Below are positions 38,350-50,312 of a DNA stretch of 64,000 bases, piece after piece. A program made the position numbers and the translations under genes. Positions within the stretch are counted from its first letter, which is position 1. The number at the start of each line of letters is the position of its first letter. The notes beneath the pieces were generated by a model that worked only from the letters and a program-made list of their open reading frames with translations, was not told the origin of the DNA and did not search any database. The stretch spans positions 11,076,901 through 11,140,900 of the forward strand of contig CM067067.1 of NCBI GenBank assembly GCA_033980235.1, given 5' to 3'. This stretch comes from Diadema setosum. Lineage: Eukaryota > Echinodermata > Echinoidea > Diadematoida > Diadematidae.

Positions 38350-38876
38350 ATATATAGATTGATTTCCACTCTGAGGAATTTAAAGAGGGGAAAGGTTACG
38401 ACCAACACAACTGTTTCCGTGGAAACTTTTCATCGAGACCTTATTGTAACCTGTTACATTCAAACGAAGCTCTTGTTTTCTTTATTTTACAAACCATGGA
38501 CATATTAAATTGACAGTACATAGATCCTGTAGTTAATGTTTTTTTTTTTTCATTTCAGAAACCTAAAAAAACACACAAAAAAAAAACCCGTTAGACTCTT
38601 TGAAAAAAAAAATGGTCCCCAATAATAGGAGTCTATATAACTATTCAGTCTTTCAATGTTTGAATTATTCAATCAAAATCAATCCTTTAGGGCCGTAATT
38701 CTCTGAAAAGTCTATGTATAAACCTTAAAGAGTAGTACTTCGATGATAAGTGATAGGCCTGCAGAAATGGGACAGAAATTGAAGGTGGGTGAAAATTTAC
38801 AAGATGTCGAGGGCAGAGTTTTCCTTTCCCACTACAATTCAAAAACAAAAGTCTCCCAAATACAAGAACATTAAAA

Positions 38877-38879
<3 letters not shown>

Positions 38880-38925
<46 letters not shown>

Positions 38926-38947
38926 GTCATCATCATCATCATCATCG

Positions 38948-38978
<31 letters not shown>

Positions 38979-38979
38979 T
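38880..38979. repeat. (ATC)n microsatellite
   Basis: About 33 ATC units with two CGTC interruptions, some 330 bp upstream of the G6PC start codon. Confidence 0.97.
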
Positions 38980-39308
38980 AGCGTTTACAACAACCAAGTA
39001 AACATTAATATTCGTCTCACCTCCGGAATCTTTGTTGACCGATTTTGTCTTTGACCCACGTGTTGTCTGCTGTGCGATAGCGCGCATTACGACAAAGTAC
39101 GAAGGCACTGCACAGCAGCGGTGTGTGTCCCGCGTGTGTAGCACAGCTAGCTACATACAGGGGAGGTTAGCACTGTACAAACGTACATGTTATATGTACG
39201 CCGTTTCTTACGTGTGGGTTACGGCAAAGACCCTGCGATCTTTGGTCACTATACCATATAACTTCCCAGCTAATTGCATCTAGAGATAGTGTCATCTGTG
39301 AATAAAAA

Positions 39309-39529
39309 ATGGAAGAACTTCAGAAATCGGAGATTCACTTTCTTCAGAGGCTTCAAGGAAGCTTCTCAAATTACGAAGGAGTGATGTTGACCATATCACA
39401 TTTAGGCGACCCCCGCAATGCGTTTCTGCTGTACTTCCCGATAGCTTTCTGTTTCATCAACGCCAAAGCTGGGCTGCAGGTGTTGTGGGTTGCCGTTGTG
39501 TCAGAATGGCTGAATGCAGTCTTGAAATG
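39309..39529 (+). CDS. G6PC: G6PC exon 1
   Basis: Starts at ATG in AAAAAATGGAAG and encodes MEELQKSEIHFLQRLQGSF through LGDPRNAFLLYFPIAF to VVSEWLNAVLK plus two bases of Trp. The donor is TGGTAAGA. LGDPRNAF and WLNxVxKW match the family N terminus and first helices. Confidence 0.93.
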
Positions 39530-42500
39530 GTAAGACTTCAGAGATTTCATTTCTTCGTTTGGGTGGCTTACTCTAGTGATAGGCTCCATAATTCTTACGT
39601 GTGTGTTTTGCGGTAACCCTGGACCTTAACGTACAGTATTAATATTATCCGGTAATTTGTGGCATATTATTTTATATCAGTTCGGGAAACCCACTCACAA
39701 GGGGGGCCCCTCCTTATAAGTAACCCGTCCCCCTTATAAGTAACCCCGTCCCCCTTATAAGTAACCCCGTCCCCCTTATAAGTAACCCCCGGGGCACCTC
39801 TTATAAGGAGTCTCCACGCTTTTTTGCAATGCAACGCGAAAATGGAAGGACTGCGGCAATTCGCTTGATTATGTCCATAAAGCTTCACAAGTTTCTTGGT
39901 TACTCACGAAATTTGAGCAAAATTGGGTCGAGGCATCATATCTAAAATCATGGATTTAAATGCGATGTCAAACGACCCATACGAATGCTGAAATGCGAGC
40001 GATTACTGGCGTGAGTGTCGCCAGGCGCGGCGGCGCGGCAATGCTTGAGTGCAGACGTGGCGACTGAGTACGGAGACTTTAGCCACCTGAATGAATGAAC
40101 GAAAGTCTCCGTACTCAGTCGCCACGTCTGCACTCAAGCATTGCCGCGCCGCCGCGCCTGGCGACACTCACGCCAGTAATCGCTCGCATTTCAGCATTCG
40201 CATGGGTCGTTTGACATCGCATTTAAATCCATGATTTTAGATATGATGCCTCAAACCGATTTTGCTCAAATTTCGTGAGTAACTAGGAAACTTGTAAGGC
40301 TTTATGGACATAATCAAGCGAATTGCCGCAGTCCTTTCATTTTCGCGTTGCATTGCAAAAAAGCGTGGAGACTCCTTATAAGGGGTGCCCCGGGGGTTAC
40401 TTATAAGGGGGACGGGGTTACTTATAAGGGGGACGGGTTACTTATAAGGAGGGGCCCCCCTTGTGAGTGGGTTTCCCAGCTGATATGGGCCTTGTTAAAT
40501 TGTGTAGCCGGTAGGCCTAACGTAGTTTACCTAGGTCCTTAAAGTTGTAGACTAGTTGTACTACAACCCCAAATTATTGAAATTGATAGATATGGCCATC
40601 CATACTTGCCAACATTTTGAAATCCTGAAGAGGTAGATTTTGCGAGGGAGCGAAGCGACCAAGCCCGAGTGTGCTTGGGGGGTGGAGGGTGTGGGAGGGG
40701 GTGTTTCCCCCCCCCCCCCCCCCCCCCCCCACGGTGTGGACTTTTTTTGTTTTTCAATATCAAAATATGAGATTTGGTGCATGCTTTTTAACCTTTTTAA
40801 AAAAGGGTTCTTGGTATTGATAGAAAAAACATAATCCATGTAAATCTATGAACTATTTTGTAGACTATGGCTATGCATATAAAAATAAAATCGCACATAG
40901 GCCTATTGGTAAATAATTTTTGTAGGCTAAGCATATGTGAAAAAGTAATCAAACATATTGACAAATAATTTATCCCCTTATAGTGTACTTTCTATTGTGG
41001 AGCTAGTTTGATGAATAAGACATAATGTTGCCCTCACCAAATCTAAATTAATTAGCAGATGACCTGGCTGTGAGATTCCTGTACGTGGCACATTTTGCTC
41101 TCTTCTGCTGTGTTTGGGAGGGTTTCCATTCGTAGCATTCACTCTTGCAGAACGTGAGCTACCACAACAGTATTACGCGTGGTTCTAGCTACACGTACAC
41201 GTGTACAGTAAGTCTTCCACGCACGTAGATATGATAGAGACTAGTGCGCCACTGCAGTGTGCATACATGTGTGCATATTAGAAGGCTGAATACGGCGTTT
41301 TTGAGGAACGAGTTCCTTGAAATTATTATTAGTATTCCAACTACTAGCCTTTTTTAGGGAATCAACGCACAATGAAGGGAAAATATGACTTCCATTTCAT
41401 TTTATGGTAGGTTTGCTACAAAATCGGTAGATCAGAAGAGAAAATCGGTAGCCGGTCAAAAACCTCTAAAAAGCGGTAGTCTACCGCCCAAAGTGGTAGA
41501 GTTGGCAAGTATGGGCCATCTCATACTCATAGAATTAAAAGATGAATTGCATCAGTGTCGGGAAAAATGATGATGATGGTAGGGCCCAGCCAGAAACCTA
41601 GACTTTTAGTCATTCTCCTTGTTTTCTCTTGATATATAAAATATGTGTTGGGATGGTTTTATTGCAAATTACATACATGTTTTTCCTCTCAATTTTCTAT
41701 GATAGGATCTTGATTGGACAGCGCCCCTACTGGTGGGTCATGGAAAGTCCAGTCTTTTTCGGAGAAGAGCGTCCTTTCATAAAGCAGTTCAGGCTGACTT
41801 GTGAAACTGGACCAGGTGTGCATGTCATATAATCTTTCTTCTTCTTCTTCTTCTTCTTTTTTAACCCGTTGAGGACGGACTGATTTTGCTACAACACATA
41901 TTTCCCATTGACACCTGCCCGAGTATACTCGGGACTCGTCCTCAACGGGTTAAGTTGCACATGTTATGAACAGCTTGTAATTAGGAGGAGCTACTCTTTT
42001 GAAGTGTCATGGACATTTTTACCAACACTTTTACAGAGCACTGTAAATCATAGATACATAAATTGTATGCCCTTTGTGGTTTAATATCCCTTCTCTTGTT
42101 TCCCTTGATATCAGTTTTTGAATTATTTTACTGCCGACTTTATGTTCGCCGCTGCCTGGTACAACAACAAGCCTCTCAGAGAGCTATCCAGGATTTAGTC
42201 ATATTGAAAACATGATATTTGTTGTTCAGGGACAATTGTTCTACAAGAATATTACAATTCTCTAGCACATTCATTTTTTTTCTGTTCTTTTTGTTGAGTC
42301 AATTTTTGCTTGTGCAGTGTTTGAATGCTGTTTTTACATACATTGTAGGCTAATAACCACATTCCTAAATCATATGAACTTATACATGTATGCCAAATGT
42401 CCATGAGTAATTTTCTCCTCCCCATAATTGTTTATATGTGAGATGGAATTCATGAAATCATACTTGAGTAGTTTTGAATTAGAATTCAACATTTGATTAT

Positions 42501-44452
42501 ATTTTTCATGTCATTTTTAGATTAACTCATTGAATATTGATAGGGGTGCTAGTGGGAGAAATTTACCATGTCAGTATTAGTAAATGGACAGTAATGTACA
42601 CAATGAAAAAGTGTTTTACAATTGATGAAATTTCTTCAAATTACTTTGAATTATTCTCTCTTTTTCTGTGCAATCATAAGGCTGTCCGTCAGGCCATGCG
42701 ATGGTCACCTCTGCAGTATGGTTTGTTCTGATATCATCTATCAATGAGGTCATTGTCTCCGAGGCCACACCTAAATGTTCTCACCACATCGCAACGGTGA
42801 AGAGGTTGATGTGGTTTCTCTTTGCTCTCATGGCAACAGTCGTCTCAATATCTCGAGTCTTCATAGCAACGCACTTTCCACATCAGGTCATTCTTGGTGT
42901 AGTTAATGGTAGGTAGAGCTGATTTACCTATTTGATATTATTTCTCAATATACAGGTACTTGGGCTGCTTGTTTGGATGCGATGCATGCCAGTAATTGTG
43001 CTTTCCCAAAGGTAAAAGGAAACTCTGATAAAACAAGTTAGAAATGAATTACAACTGTATATCCCAAGTTGTCATTTGCCATATTCATTGCAGCAGCTCT
43101 GTTTTTAAAGCTCCCTTCTGCCCTTTTCAAGCAAACTCACTTCATTCAATGCATTTGGTCAATATGAATCACAATTTACACTTTGTTCTACCCTATTCTA
43201 TACTTGTTTTTCTTAAGAATGTAATGCTGTACTTTGTCACATTTGGCTGAAGGAATGTTATTTGTATTAAAGAATTCAATGACTCTTGAGGGATGAGGAT
43301 AATGCATTTATAGGAAAAATTGACACGTTCAGATCGCATTGTTGGTTGATCCAGTATGAACTAAGTCAACATGAAGAAGTTACCAATACAATATGATTTT
43401 GATAGTAGAATAGCAACCCAAGAGAACTGGTTAAATTTGTCCTGAATATGTAATCATTTGGAGTTTATGAATGTGGCTCTATTACAGATTTTGCTCATAG
43501 ATTCTCTTCTTTGGGCCTTTAGATTTACTGTGTGATGAAGCATCTTTCCTCTTAATCTGTGATAAATGGGTACCCCAGTAATAATTGATCCAGTACAGTG
43601 TAAAGATGTAATTACATATCAGATCCCTGTAGTTGTGAGCTTACTGTAAAAGGGGGAAAAAATTACTTCTATGACGAGGTTGATACGCATTGTATTTGTC
43701 TACTTTGAAGAAATGTTCATGTTCTTCCAAACAGACAGAGGGACTAGATACTATTTAGAGATGCATTTGAGAATACAGTTATTTAATGATGAAACTTACA
43801 CTTTTAAAATCTTTCTCTTTATTTTCTTGAATTGACAGCATAGTACACCCCCATTACAGTTGTACGTGAAGCATATCACTGACTCGTAATCTCTAACTAG
43901 CATGTTGAAATGCCCATCCTATTTGCCACAATCATAATTCTCTGATTGTGTTTCTCACCAGGGGTCCTGCTTGGGATTACAGTACGAAAATATCCTGTTG
44001 AAAACTACGGCTTCGGCAGATATTTCCTCGGAGGGCTGTTTGCTATCATATCCGTGATCTCAGAATATTACATCCTGAGCTATGCCGGCCTCAATCCTGA
44101 CTGGTCGATGAAACTGGCATTGAAGCGATGTGTGTTTCGTGAGTGGGTGCACATGGACACATCGCCTTTCTATGCCATCTCAAGGGATGTTGGTGCCTTC
44201 TTCTTTGCGGGGATGATGTGCAGCTGTTTGACGCTCAACTATGACTCAGTCCGGGGGCATTACCCCAGGAGACTCTCTGCTACGCTGCTGACGGTAGCAG
44301 CAGCGCAAGTGATCGAGAGCATCCACTTGCCAAGGTCGTACGTTATTCTGTTCTACATGCTTGGGGCTCTTAAGTATGGGATGGTTGCCATGACTACCAT
44401 AGGACTGAATCAAGCTGTGACATACTTTGGTGGAAGTAGCCCCAGCTCATGA
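39309..44452 (+). CDS. G6PC: Glucose-6-phosphatase catalytic subunit, complete, four exons
   Basis: ER-membrane phosphohydrolase that releases glucose from glucose-6-phosphate, the last step of gluconeogenesis and glycogenolysis. Exons 39309-39529, 41706-41815, 42681-42908 and 43962-44452 join to 1050 nt, 349 aa plus stop (human about 357). The phosphatidic-acid-phosphatase-type catalytic motif is complete: KWILIGQRPYWW (human Arg83), CPSGHAM (His119) and ISRVFIATHFPHQ (Arg170 and the nucleophile His176). VETGPG-type context (CETGPG) and EWVHMDTSPF also match the family. Several hydrophobic helices agree with nine membrane spans. The start MEELQKSEIHFLQ resembles the family N terminus. The C terminus ends GGSSPSS and lacks the dilysine-type ER signal of the human enzyme. 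One exon (42681-42908) covers what I recall as human exons 3 and 4. A possible TATA-like CATATAA lies near 39255. Confidence 0.96.
39675..40488. mobile_element. Long foldback element (arms ~400 bp) in G6PC intron 1
   Basis: The left arm starts TATCAGTTCGGGAAACCCAC, the right arm ends GTGGGTTTCCCAGCTGATA. The arms are almost identical over about 400 bp with a centre near 40085 (CCACCTGAATGAATGAACG). Each arm carries tandem 20-21-bp units containing CTTATAAGTAACCCCGTCC; the left arm has four ATAAGTAAC units, the right three. High arm identity implies a recent origin. Confidence 0.9.
40593..41520. mobile_element. Non-autonomous DNA transposon in G6PC intron 1
   Basis: Ends are inverted: left ATGGCCATCCATACTTGCCAAC, and the right end as reverse complement GATGGCCCATACTTGCCAAC. 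It spans about 930 bp, includes a long C tract (about 40707-40730) and no credible transposase frame. Confidence 0.65.
41706..41815 (+). CDS. G6PC: G6PC exon 2 (QRPYWW)
   Basis: 110 nt after TTTTCTATGATAG. It completes Trp and encodes ILIGQRPYWWVMESP, then RPFIKQFRLTCETGPG. It holds the first phosphatase motif (K...RP). The length equals what I recall for human exon 2. Confidence 0.95.
41861..41953. mobile_element. 93-bp hairpin MITE, TTAACCCGTTGAGGACG ends
   Basis: The left arm TTAACCCGTTGAGGACGGAC pairs with the right arm CGTCCTCAACGGGTTAA. A second palindrome, CCCGAGTATACTCGGG, lies near the centre. It begins 45 bp after G6PC exon 2. Confidence 0.85.
42681..42908 (+). CDS. G6PC: G6PC exon 3 (PSGH and SRxxxxxHFPHQ)
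   Basis: 228 nt, open throughout. It encodes CPSGHAMVTSAVWFVLISS, then a loop, RLMWFLFALMATVVSISRVF and IATHFPHQVILGVVN. It contains motifs 2 and 3 including the nucleophile His. The acceptor is CATAAG, with TTATTCTCTCTTTTTCTG upstream as the pyrimidine tract. Confidence 0.94.
43962..44452 (+). CDS. G6PC: G6PC exon 4 (C-terminal membrane segments)
   Basis: Starts after TTTCTCACCAG and encodes (G)VLLGITVRKYPVENYGF through CVFREWVHMDTSPFYAISRD to AVTYFGGSSPSS and TGA. It has four or five hydrophobic segments. REWVHMDTSPF matches the family PEWVHIDTTPF. Confidence 0.95.
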
Positions 44453-44579
44453 CGCAGTGTCTCAGTTGCTGGAGCTAGCTTTCTTTGTCTTTGTTTCACA
44501 CTAGGCAGGTTTGTGAGGACCTTTAGGATGGTTTTGGCACATTGATTGCTGAAATCATTTGTCATGAAGACATTATACA

Positions 44580-44770
44580 GTGGAAACTCGATATACAGAG
44601 ATCTGATATAACAAAATACCTGATACAACTAGCTTATTCCTCTGGCCCCAATGAATTTATTTCCTTTGTTGTATATTGTTTGTTGACTGCTGAAACAACA
44701 AATATTTGATATAATCAAAGAACAGATTGTCGTGGTTCCAAGGATCTCATTATACTGAGTTTCCACTGTA
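44580..44770. mobile_element. Small inverted-repeat element in G6PC 3' region
   Basis: Left CAGTGGAAACTCGATATACA and right, as reverse complement, CAGTGGAAACTCAGTATAAT. It begins about 130 bp past the G6PC stop, so it may lie in the 3' UTR. Confidence 0.6.
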
Positions 44771-44933
44771 GCATTGTATTGATAATTTGACCCAAAAAAA
44801 AAAAAATAATAATAATAATTGAACACTTTGTATGTCCTAGCCATGAGAGAGAAGTATACCTGTTCAGGAAATCCATTGTGTAACAAGCTCCTTAGGAACC
44901 TATGTTTATCCAATGTGTGTCTGTTTTCTTCCT

Positions 44934-46611
44934 TTAAAGGATGGTGAACGAGACATTAAAATCAAGAAAATCATACAAAAGAAGGTGTCAAAGCAGAGGG
45001 AAATGTCTGTTAAAACATATTTTTTATGTGACTTTTTAAAATATATTCGTACCACTGAAAAATCGCGAGTTAAAACTGACTGATTTACTTCACCGATTTT
45101 CGCTCCAGAACGGCCGTCTTTTTCGGGGCCCTAAAATATGACGTCATGACATGGACGAACGTACCCTTTACGATCGAGTGTGCAGCGCTAGCTAGCTCTA
45201 CATCGAGTCCGCCATTCATAAAGCACGTAGTTCTTTGTGAGCGGATGCAATACAATACTGTACCTTGCCTGTCTTTAGTCGCATCTGCTTTATCGGCAGA
45301 AACAGCAGGGTAAAATGTACCATTATTTAAAAAAAGAAGAAGATATGAATGAATAAATAAATAAATAAATAAATAAATAATAGCCATAATAATACTAATA
45401 ATATAGTCTAAAGCAACGTCAGTAGCGAACCGCCGAGTCCCCGCCGGAGAGCTATAGTTTGGTGTGTATGGTAGCCCCACTACATATCGACCACATTCTT
45501 TTAAACGCGTATAATTCGCGCACTGAACACTTAGTACGCACTTCTCTGCACGCAAAGAACATAAAAATGGATCGGCTTTGAATGTAGATGAGGATGGTGT
45601 GGGAAAACGCGATAATTCACTGTTCATTAATGGTTTTAATCAAGGACAAAATTTCGAATCATAATGACAGCACAATGTAATGTCTATTGAAGTTCCTAAA
45701 AAGCTTCGTTGACGTTTTCTACAACACGGTGTTCAATACAACTCGGTTTGCGTGCATTGTCAATGCAAAAAACAGCGGTCCATCCTGATAACGCGATTTA
45801 CCGCGGGGAGCTGAAACGAGGCCATGCTAGTTCGTCGGCGATATTTTTGCACTGAAACTTCGAATCGAAAAGGAAACAACGGCATTTGATAGAGCTGGAT
45901 TTTCTCAATCACGTAGGTCAATTTTTTAACGTGAATTTCAGTGTTAAATATTCTTATCAAGCAAATAAACATTAGGCGGTCGATGAGTAGTAGGTCCAAC
46001 CCTACATAGGCTACTCCACTACGTAGATCCTTACGTTAGCTAGGTCAGAGTTCTTGTTCTACCGTAATGTTAGGCTCTACTACTGTACTAACTAGGCCTA
46101 TTAAACGGTTACTATAAGCCCGTTTAAGAGTACAGACTGAGGCGCGAAAGCGCAAGTAGAAATTTAAAAAGGTATACTTCATGGTAATTCGAAGGAAGAT
46201 GGATTCAATAAGTGAAATTATAACTCACTTTTGCTTGATAGAGTAAACAAGACACGTACAGATACCTCGGTGCACTCAGGTCATCATGCGGAATTCACGC
46301 TTTGAATGCGAACCACGGCGTGATACAGAGCGTAGCTTAGGTGCAAAGTTAGCTAGCGTATCACATCAGCGAGCGCAGGGCTGATTCGTCCATGTCATGA
46401 CGTCATAATTTTGGTCACCAAAATTTCGCCATCAGATCGCGTTCAGGTGGTCTAAAAAGGGCCTCAAAACACCATCTCTCAATCGTTCTAATGACATTTT
46501 CACCTTCTGAAAGTTAACTATTCATATTCCTAGAGACTTAAGCTTTGCAGAAATATATAAATCACTTTGTTTATGAATACCAACATTTTTTTCTTGTTCA
46601 CCATACTTTAA
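44934..46611. mobile_element. TTAA-flanked inverted-repeat transposon, non-autonomous
   Basis: Both ends are TTAA followed inward by AG(G/T)ATGGTGAAC. Inner segments around 45140-45200 and 46340-46420 are also inverted copies (GACGTCATGACATGGACGAA and its complement). A 180-codon minus-strand frame inside is not recognisable as a transposase. TTAA targets suggest piggyBac-type mobilisation. Confidence 0.7.
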
Positions 46612-49600
46612 ACCATGGTAGCAAAATGTGTCAAAAGAAGAATAATTATGGACCTAAAATCGTCTTTTTACCTTACACGCAACATCTGTATCCAAATAAA
46701 CAGATTAAAAAATATCTGTAATGGCATTAATGAAAGTAATGCTCTAGTGTTTTTTGCCCTCCTTTGTCCAATACAAATTAACACCCTTTCAAAATCATTG
46801 ATTGTCCAAATACTTGTTTTTGTTGCACTCTGCCACTAAGCAGGATTTCTCCCTTACATGAATCATCATGATATACCAATATAATGAGACACATAGGCAA
46901 TGGAGGGAAGCACCATGTCCAGTCTGATCATAGAATAATGCCACAGTGAGGCTGGGATCGTTGTAGTACAGTTGGCTATTTATTCTCACATGTGCAGAGG
47001 AATTGAGTGCAGAAAGATGAATGCCTGTGTAATGCAAATGCTTCTTGTTACGTAGGCAGGACATGACTACCAAGGCAAGCAAATGCAGAGAGTAAAGTTT
47101 GCCTGTTTATGATATATCAAGAAATGATCCATTGCATCTGTGCTTAGGCAAATAGAAGTGTTGGTCAATGTGCTTAGAACAAACAAACAAAAACAGAATT
47201 TTTATGACTATTTAGATCTTTTTTTTTTGTTTGTTGAGAGTTCTTTTTGAAATTCAAGGATTTAGGATGAAGCTGATAAACCCTGTTTCTGTGATTGTAT
47301 TTGTGGTTTTGTTTTATTTATAGTGAGTGTTACACTTGACCTAATTCCCTGGTCAATACATTGAATTGTTAAGTCATAAAAGTGAGGTTTGTTAAAAGAG
47401 GCTGCAATGACAATGAAATGGAGAGCAAACTTTTCCAACTTGCGTTTGGGACAGAAGTATAATTTACATCTCATTTCTATGTACATATGACTTGTCGAAT
47501 GTGAGTCTGAAACAATAGAATACTCAGTAGTGGAATACCTTTAAGTGGAAAAGATTTTACAGTTTTAGATCAAATTAAAATGTAAAGGAACGGATAGAAA
47601 GTACATACATATGTACATGTACTCGTGAATCTTGTCACACATGTCAGATTGAGACTATTTAGGGTGCGGTTCACCTGCCAGCTAGCTCAGAGCAATTAAA
47701 ATGCATGTGGTCAAGTAATATGAGCTAGGACTCGACAGTATGAAGTGATTTTGGCAATGCCCTGATGTGTTATTATTTGTCTTTTTGTTCAAGATTTGAT
47801 GAACTTACTATGCATTTTTGAAAGAAGGCCATTTTTACCATTTGCAGACGTGGCATTCCTCTCATTTGCTAGAAAATAATTAATGTCAAATTTGGTTTAT
47901 TTTCTACATGATGACCAAACTATCATGGAATTAGAACTAGGAAAGATGATAATGTTATAATGCGGCACATAGGGAATTGTGAGTGCACACACTACTTAGT
48001 GTATTTTTCTGTCTTGTTAATGTGCTTGTGAATGAGCACACTTGCCAACTGTCAGTGGTTGATTAAACTGCCTTGGACGATGTGATACATTAGATCTTTT
48101 GGAAAAGTTATTTTCCAGAGTTTCTTTTTTTTTTCCAGCTGGGAACTGAGCAAAAGAGCATGTGCAATTTATACATATCAAGAGTCCTTCGGTTTGTGAT
48201 TGTTGTAGATATTATGGCTGCCAAATCCTCGAATGGCACAACTCTGTATACTTGCAAAAATTGACAGTGTGAAATTGAACTTGTGGGACTATGCGTCACA
48301 AGAGAATGGATTGAGAGGTGCTACATGTATGGTGCTGCAGCAATTCTGTCATGGAAGTCCTCATTTTACTGCACTGTTCTTGGCATAGTAGCATCATGTG
48401 ATGATGCAAACGTACTGTATTTCCTGTTTTTTAATTTCGAGTGAAGAGAATGGATTGGTTGTAACTGAAGCACATTTAATGTAAGGTACATCTTGTAGGG
48501 GTGTGATGGGGAATAGATTCATTGCAAATGATACAGTGTATTTCAACAATTTTTTCAATTTTTTTAATTTTTTTTTGTACAGTGTTGTATTTTGGTTTTC
48601 AACCCTTCCCATTACCTGAAAATATGTTATTCAATATTCATTTTATTGATGATATTTATTTCTTCTTTGTCATAGTGACAAAACTGTTTGCGCATAGTGT
48701 TTGCATACGGGTAATAACTAGCAACCTAGAACCAACCCAGTATGGTATAAACACAAGTCATGCAACAAGTTATTAAAATGAACTACATGGAAAGACCACA
48801 GAGGCCTGTCCATGTTTATTTCAGGGGTGGGGAGATATGAAAAGCAGCTTTTTAAACAGAAATCAGGTGTTGTTTCATGTTTTTTCACTCTTTACTTGTC
48901 TAAGCACCAAGTCAAAAAATCAAGAGTCGTAAAGTTATTGTCTTCAAACACAAGGCATTATGGGACCCACAGAATAGAACCAGGATTTTTAGACTACAGT
49001 CTGTAGTTATTCTTCAGTAACCGGATGGGAGTGTGAGTTGTGCTTGAAAGTAGCATGTACTGTATGTACATGGTGAGTGGTGGGATCCCTTTTTTCTTTA
49101 TGTTTTGGAGATCATATTTGTAAATTCTTCTCTTTTTTTTTTTCAGAAGAAATGTGTAGGTTTTAACACACACAAAAGTTGATTCTAGTGTGGCATGATT
49201 CTTTGATTGGAAATGTGGTTTGCTTAAAGTGCCAGTTACACACCACATATTACTTTAATACATCTTAGTTGGGATTTTCCCCCACATACAGCCTAAGCTC
49301 TTTATTCTACTGCCTTGATCATGTCATTTCTCTACCAGAACTTTATTGATATACATGGGTGAAACTTGACAATCAGTGAGTGTGCTTTCCTATATGATGC
49401 GAGTAACACAAGGCATTGATTTGAAATATACAATCAGATGACAGAATGTGAACCAATATGTTCGGGTTTGTGAAATGATGTACTTAGTTTTGTCACCTTG
49501 GAGTCAGAATGTAACATTGTCGCGCATAAGTCAGAACAAAATGATTAATTTCTTAATCTAGGTTTGTGCTGTCATTACATAATCATATCAGTAGATACCT

Positions 49601-50235
49601 TGGTAGATTTTGTAGATCTGCAAAAAGGGGAGCGGTCTTTAGAATTCATTCAATTATGGGATATTTTACTCTTCATGAGATTTTGTATGATTATTTTGAG
49701 CCATTTGAGGTATTCAACTCACTTTGGACATTATAATTTCTGAAGCCTTCTCGCTCATCATGACGCAAAGTGATCAAATCTTTACAAGCCAATGTACATG
49801 TATCACAGTAATCGGGTGTGTGTACTGTTCATGTTTTGAAAATGACAGTGCAGTGTTAAAGAGTTCCTAGTAGACTTGATTTCATATGCGAAATATTTTC
49901 TTCTCCGTGGACTTGTCTGATATTATCGCTCTTGTCAACGGTGGGAGAAGGGAAGAGTTAGCTTACATGGATCTGGATGTTACTGTGAAACACCAGTATA
50001 AAAATCATGCCATGATACATTCCTATACACAGCATTCTCTCCACAGATATTTGATGCAACAGCTTAAAGTGAATTCAAAATTACCACTAGTGTTATTCCA
50101 TCTGAAGCTAGGACATTCGTTGACAAGACCAAGGAAGCAAGACATACTGTACTGGTTCAAGAATTTCATGAATTTGAATAATTATGCAGTACCCGATGCA
50201 TGCTATAAGAATTAGAACCAACACTTGCTGTCTGG

Positions 50236-50312
50236 TGGTAGCGCGGTGGTCTAGTGGAGATGACGCCTGTCCGGAGATCAGGAGGTTGTAGGTTCGAATC
50301 CTGCTCGAGTAC
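50236..50312 (+). repeat. tRNA-derived sequence (SINE head or pseudo-tRNA)
   Basis: Contains a good A box (TGGTCTAGTGG) and B box (GGTTCGAATCC), a paired T arm and a four-base-pair anticodon stem. The 7-base acceptor halves do not pair, and the base before the presumed GGA anticodon is C, not T. This fits a SINE promoter head or dead tRNA, not a working tRNA gene. Confidence 0.65.

Larger units (their letters stand above)
34393..39308. other. Intergenic spacer between ACE and G6PC
   Basis: No gene recognised. It contains (TA)n at 37016-37064, a palindromic MITE at 38197-38349, and an ATC microsatellite at 38880-38979. The last 300 bp, before the G6PC start, are less AT-rich and presumably hold its promoter. 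Confidence 0.6.

Noticed and set aside
45085..45627. 180-codon minus-strand frame
   Set aside because: Lies within the TTAA-flanked palindromic element, includes an AAAT-type microsatellite stretch, and shows no transposase signature.
49886..50215. 109-codon plus-strand frame
   Set aside because: No family resemblance, and next to a tRNA-like SINE; looks like a chance frame in the spacer.
50236..50312. Functional tRNA-Ser(GGA) gene
   Set aside because: Acceptor stem does not pair and U33 is replaced by C.
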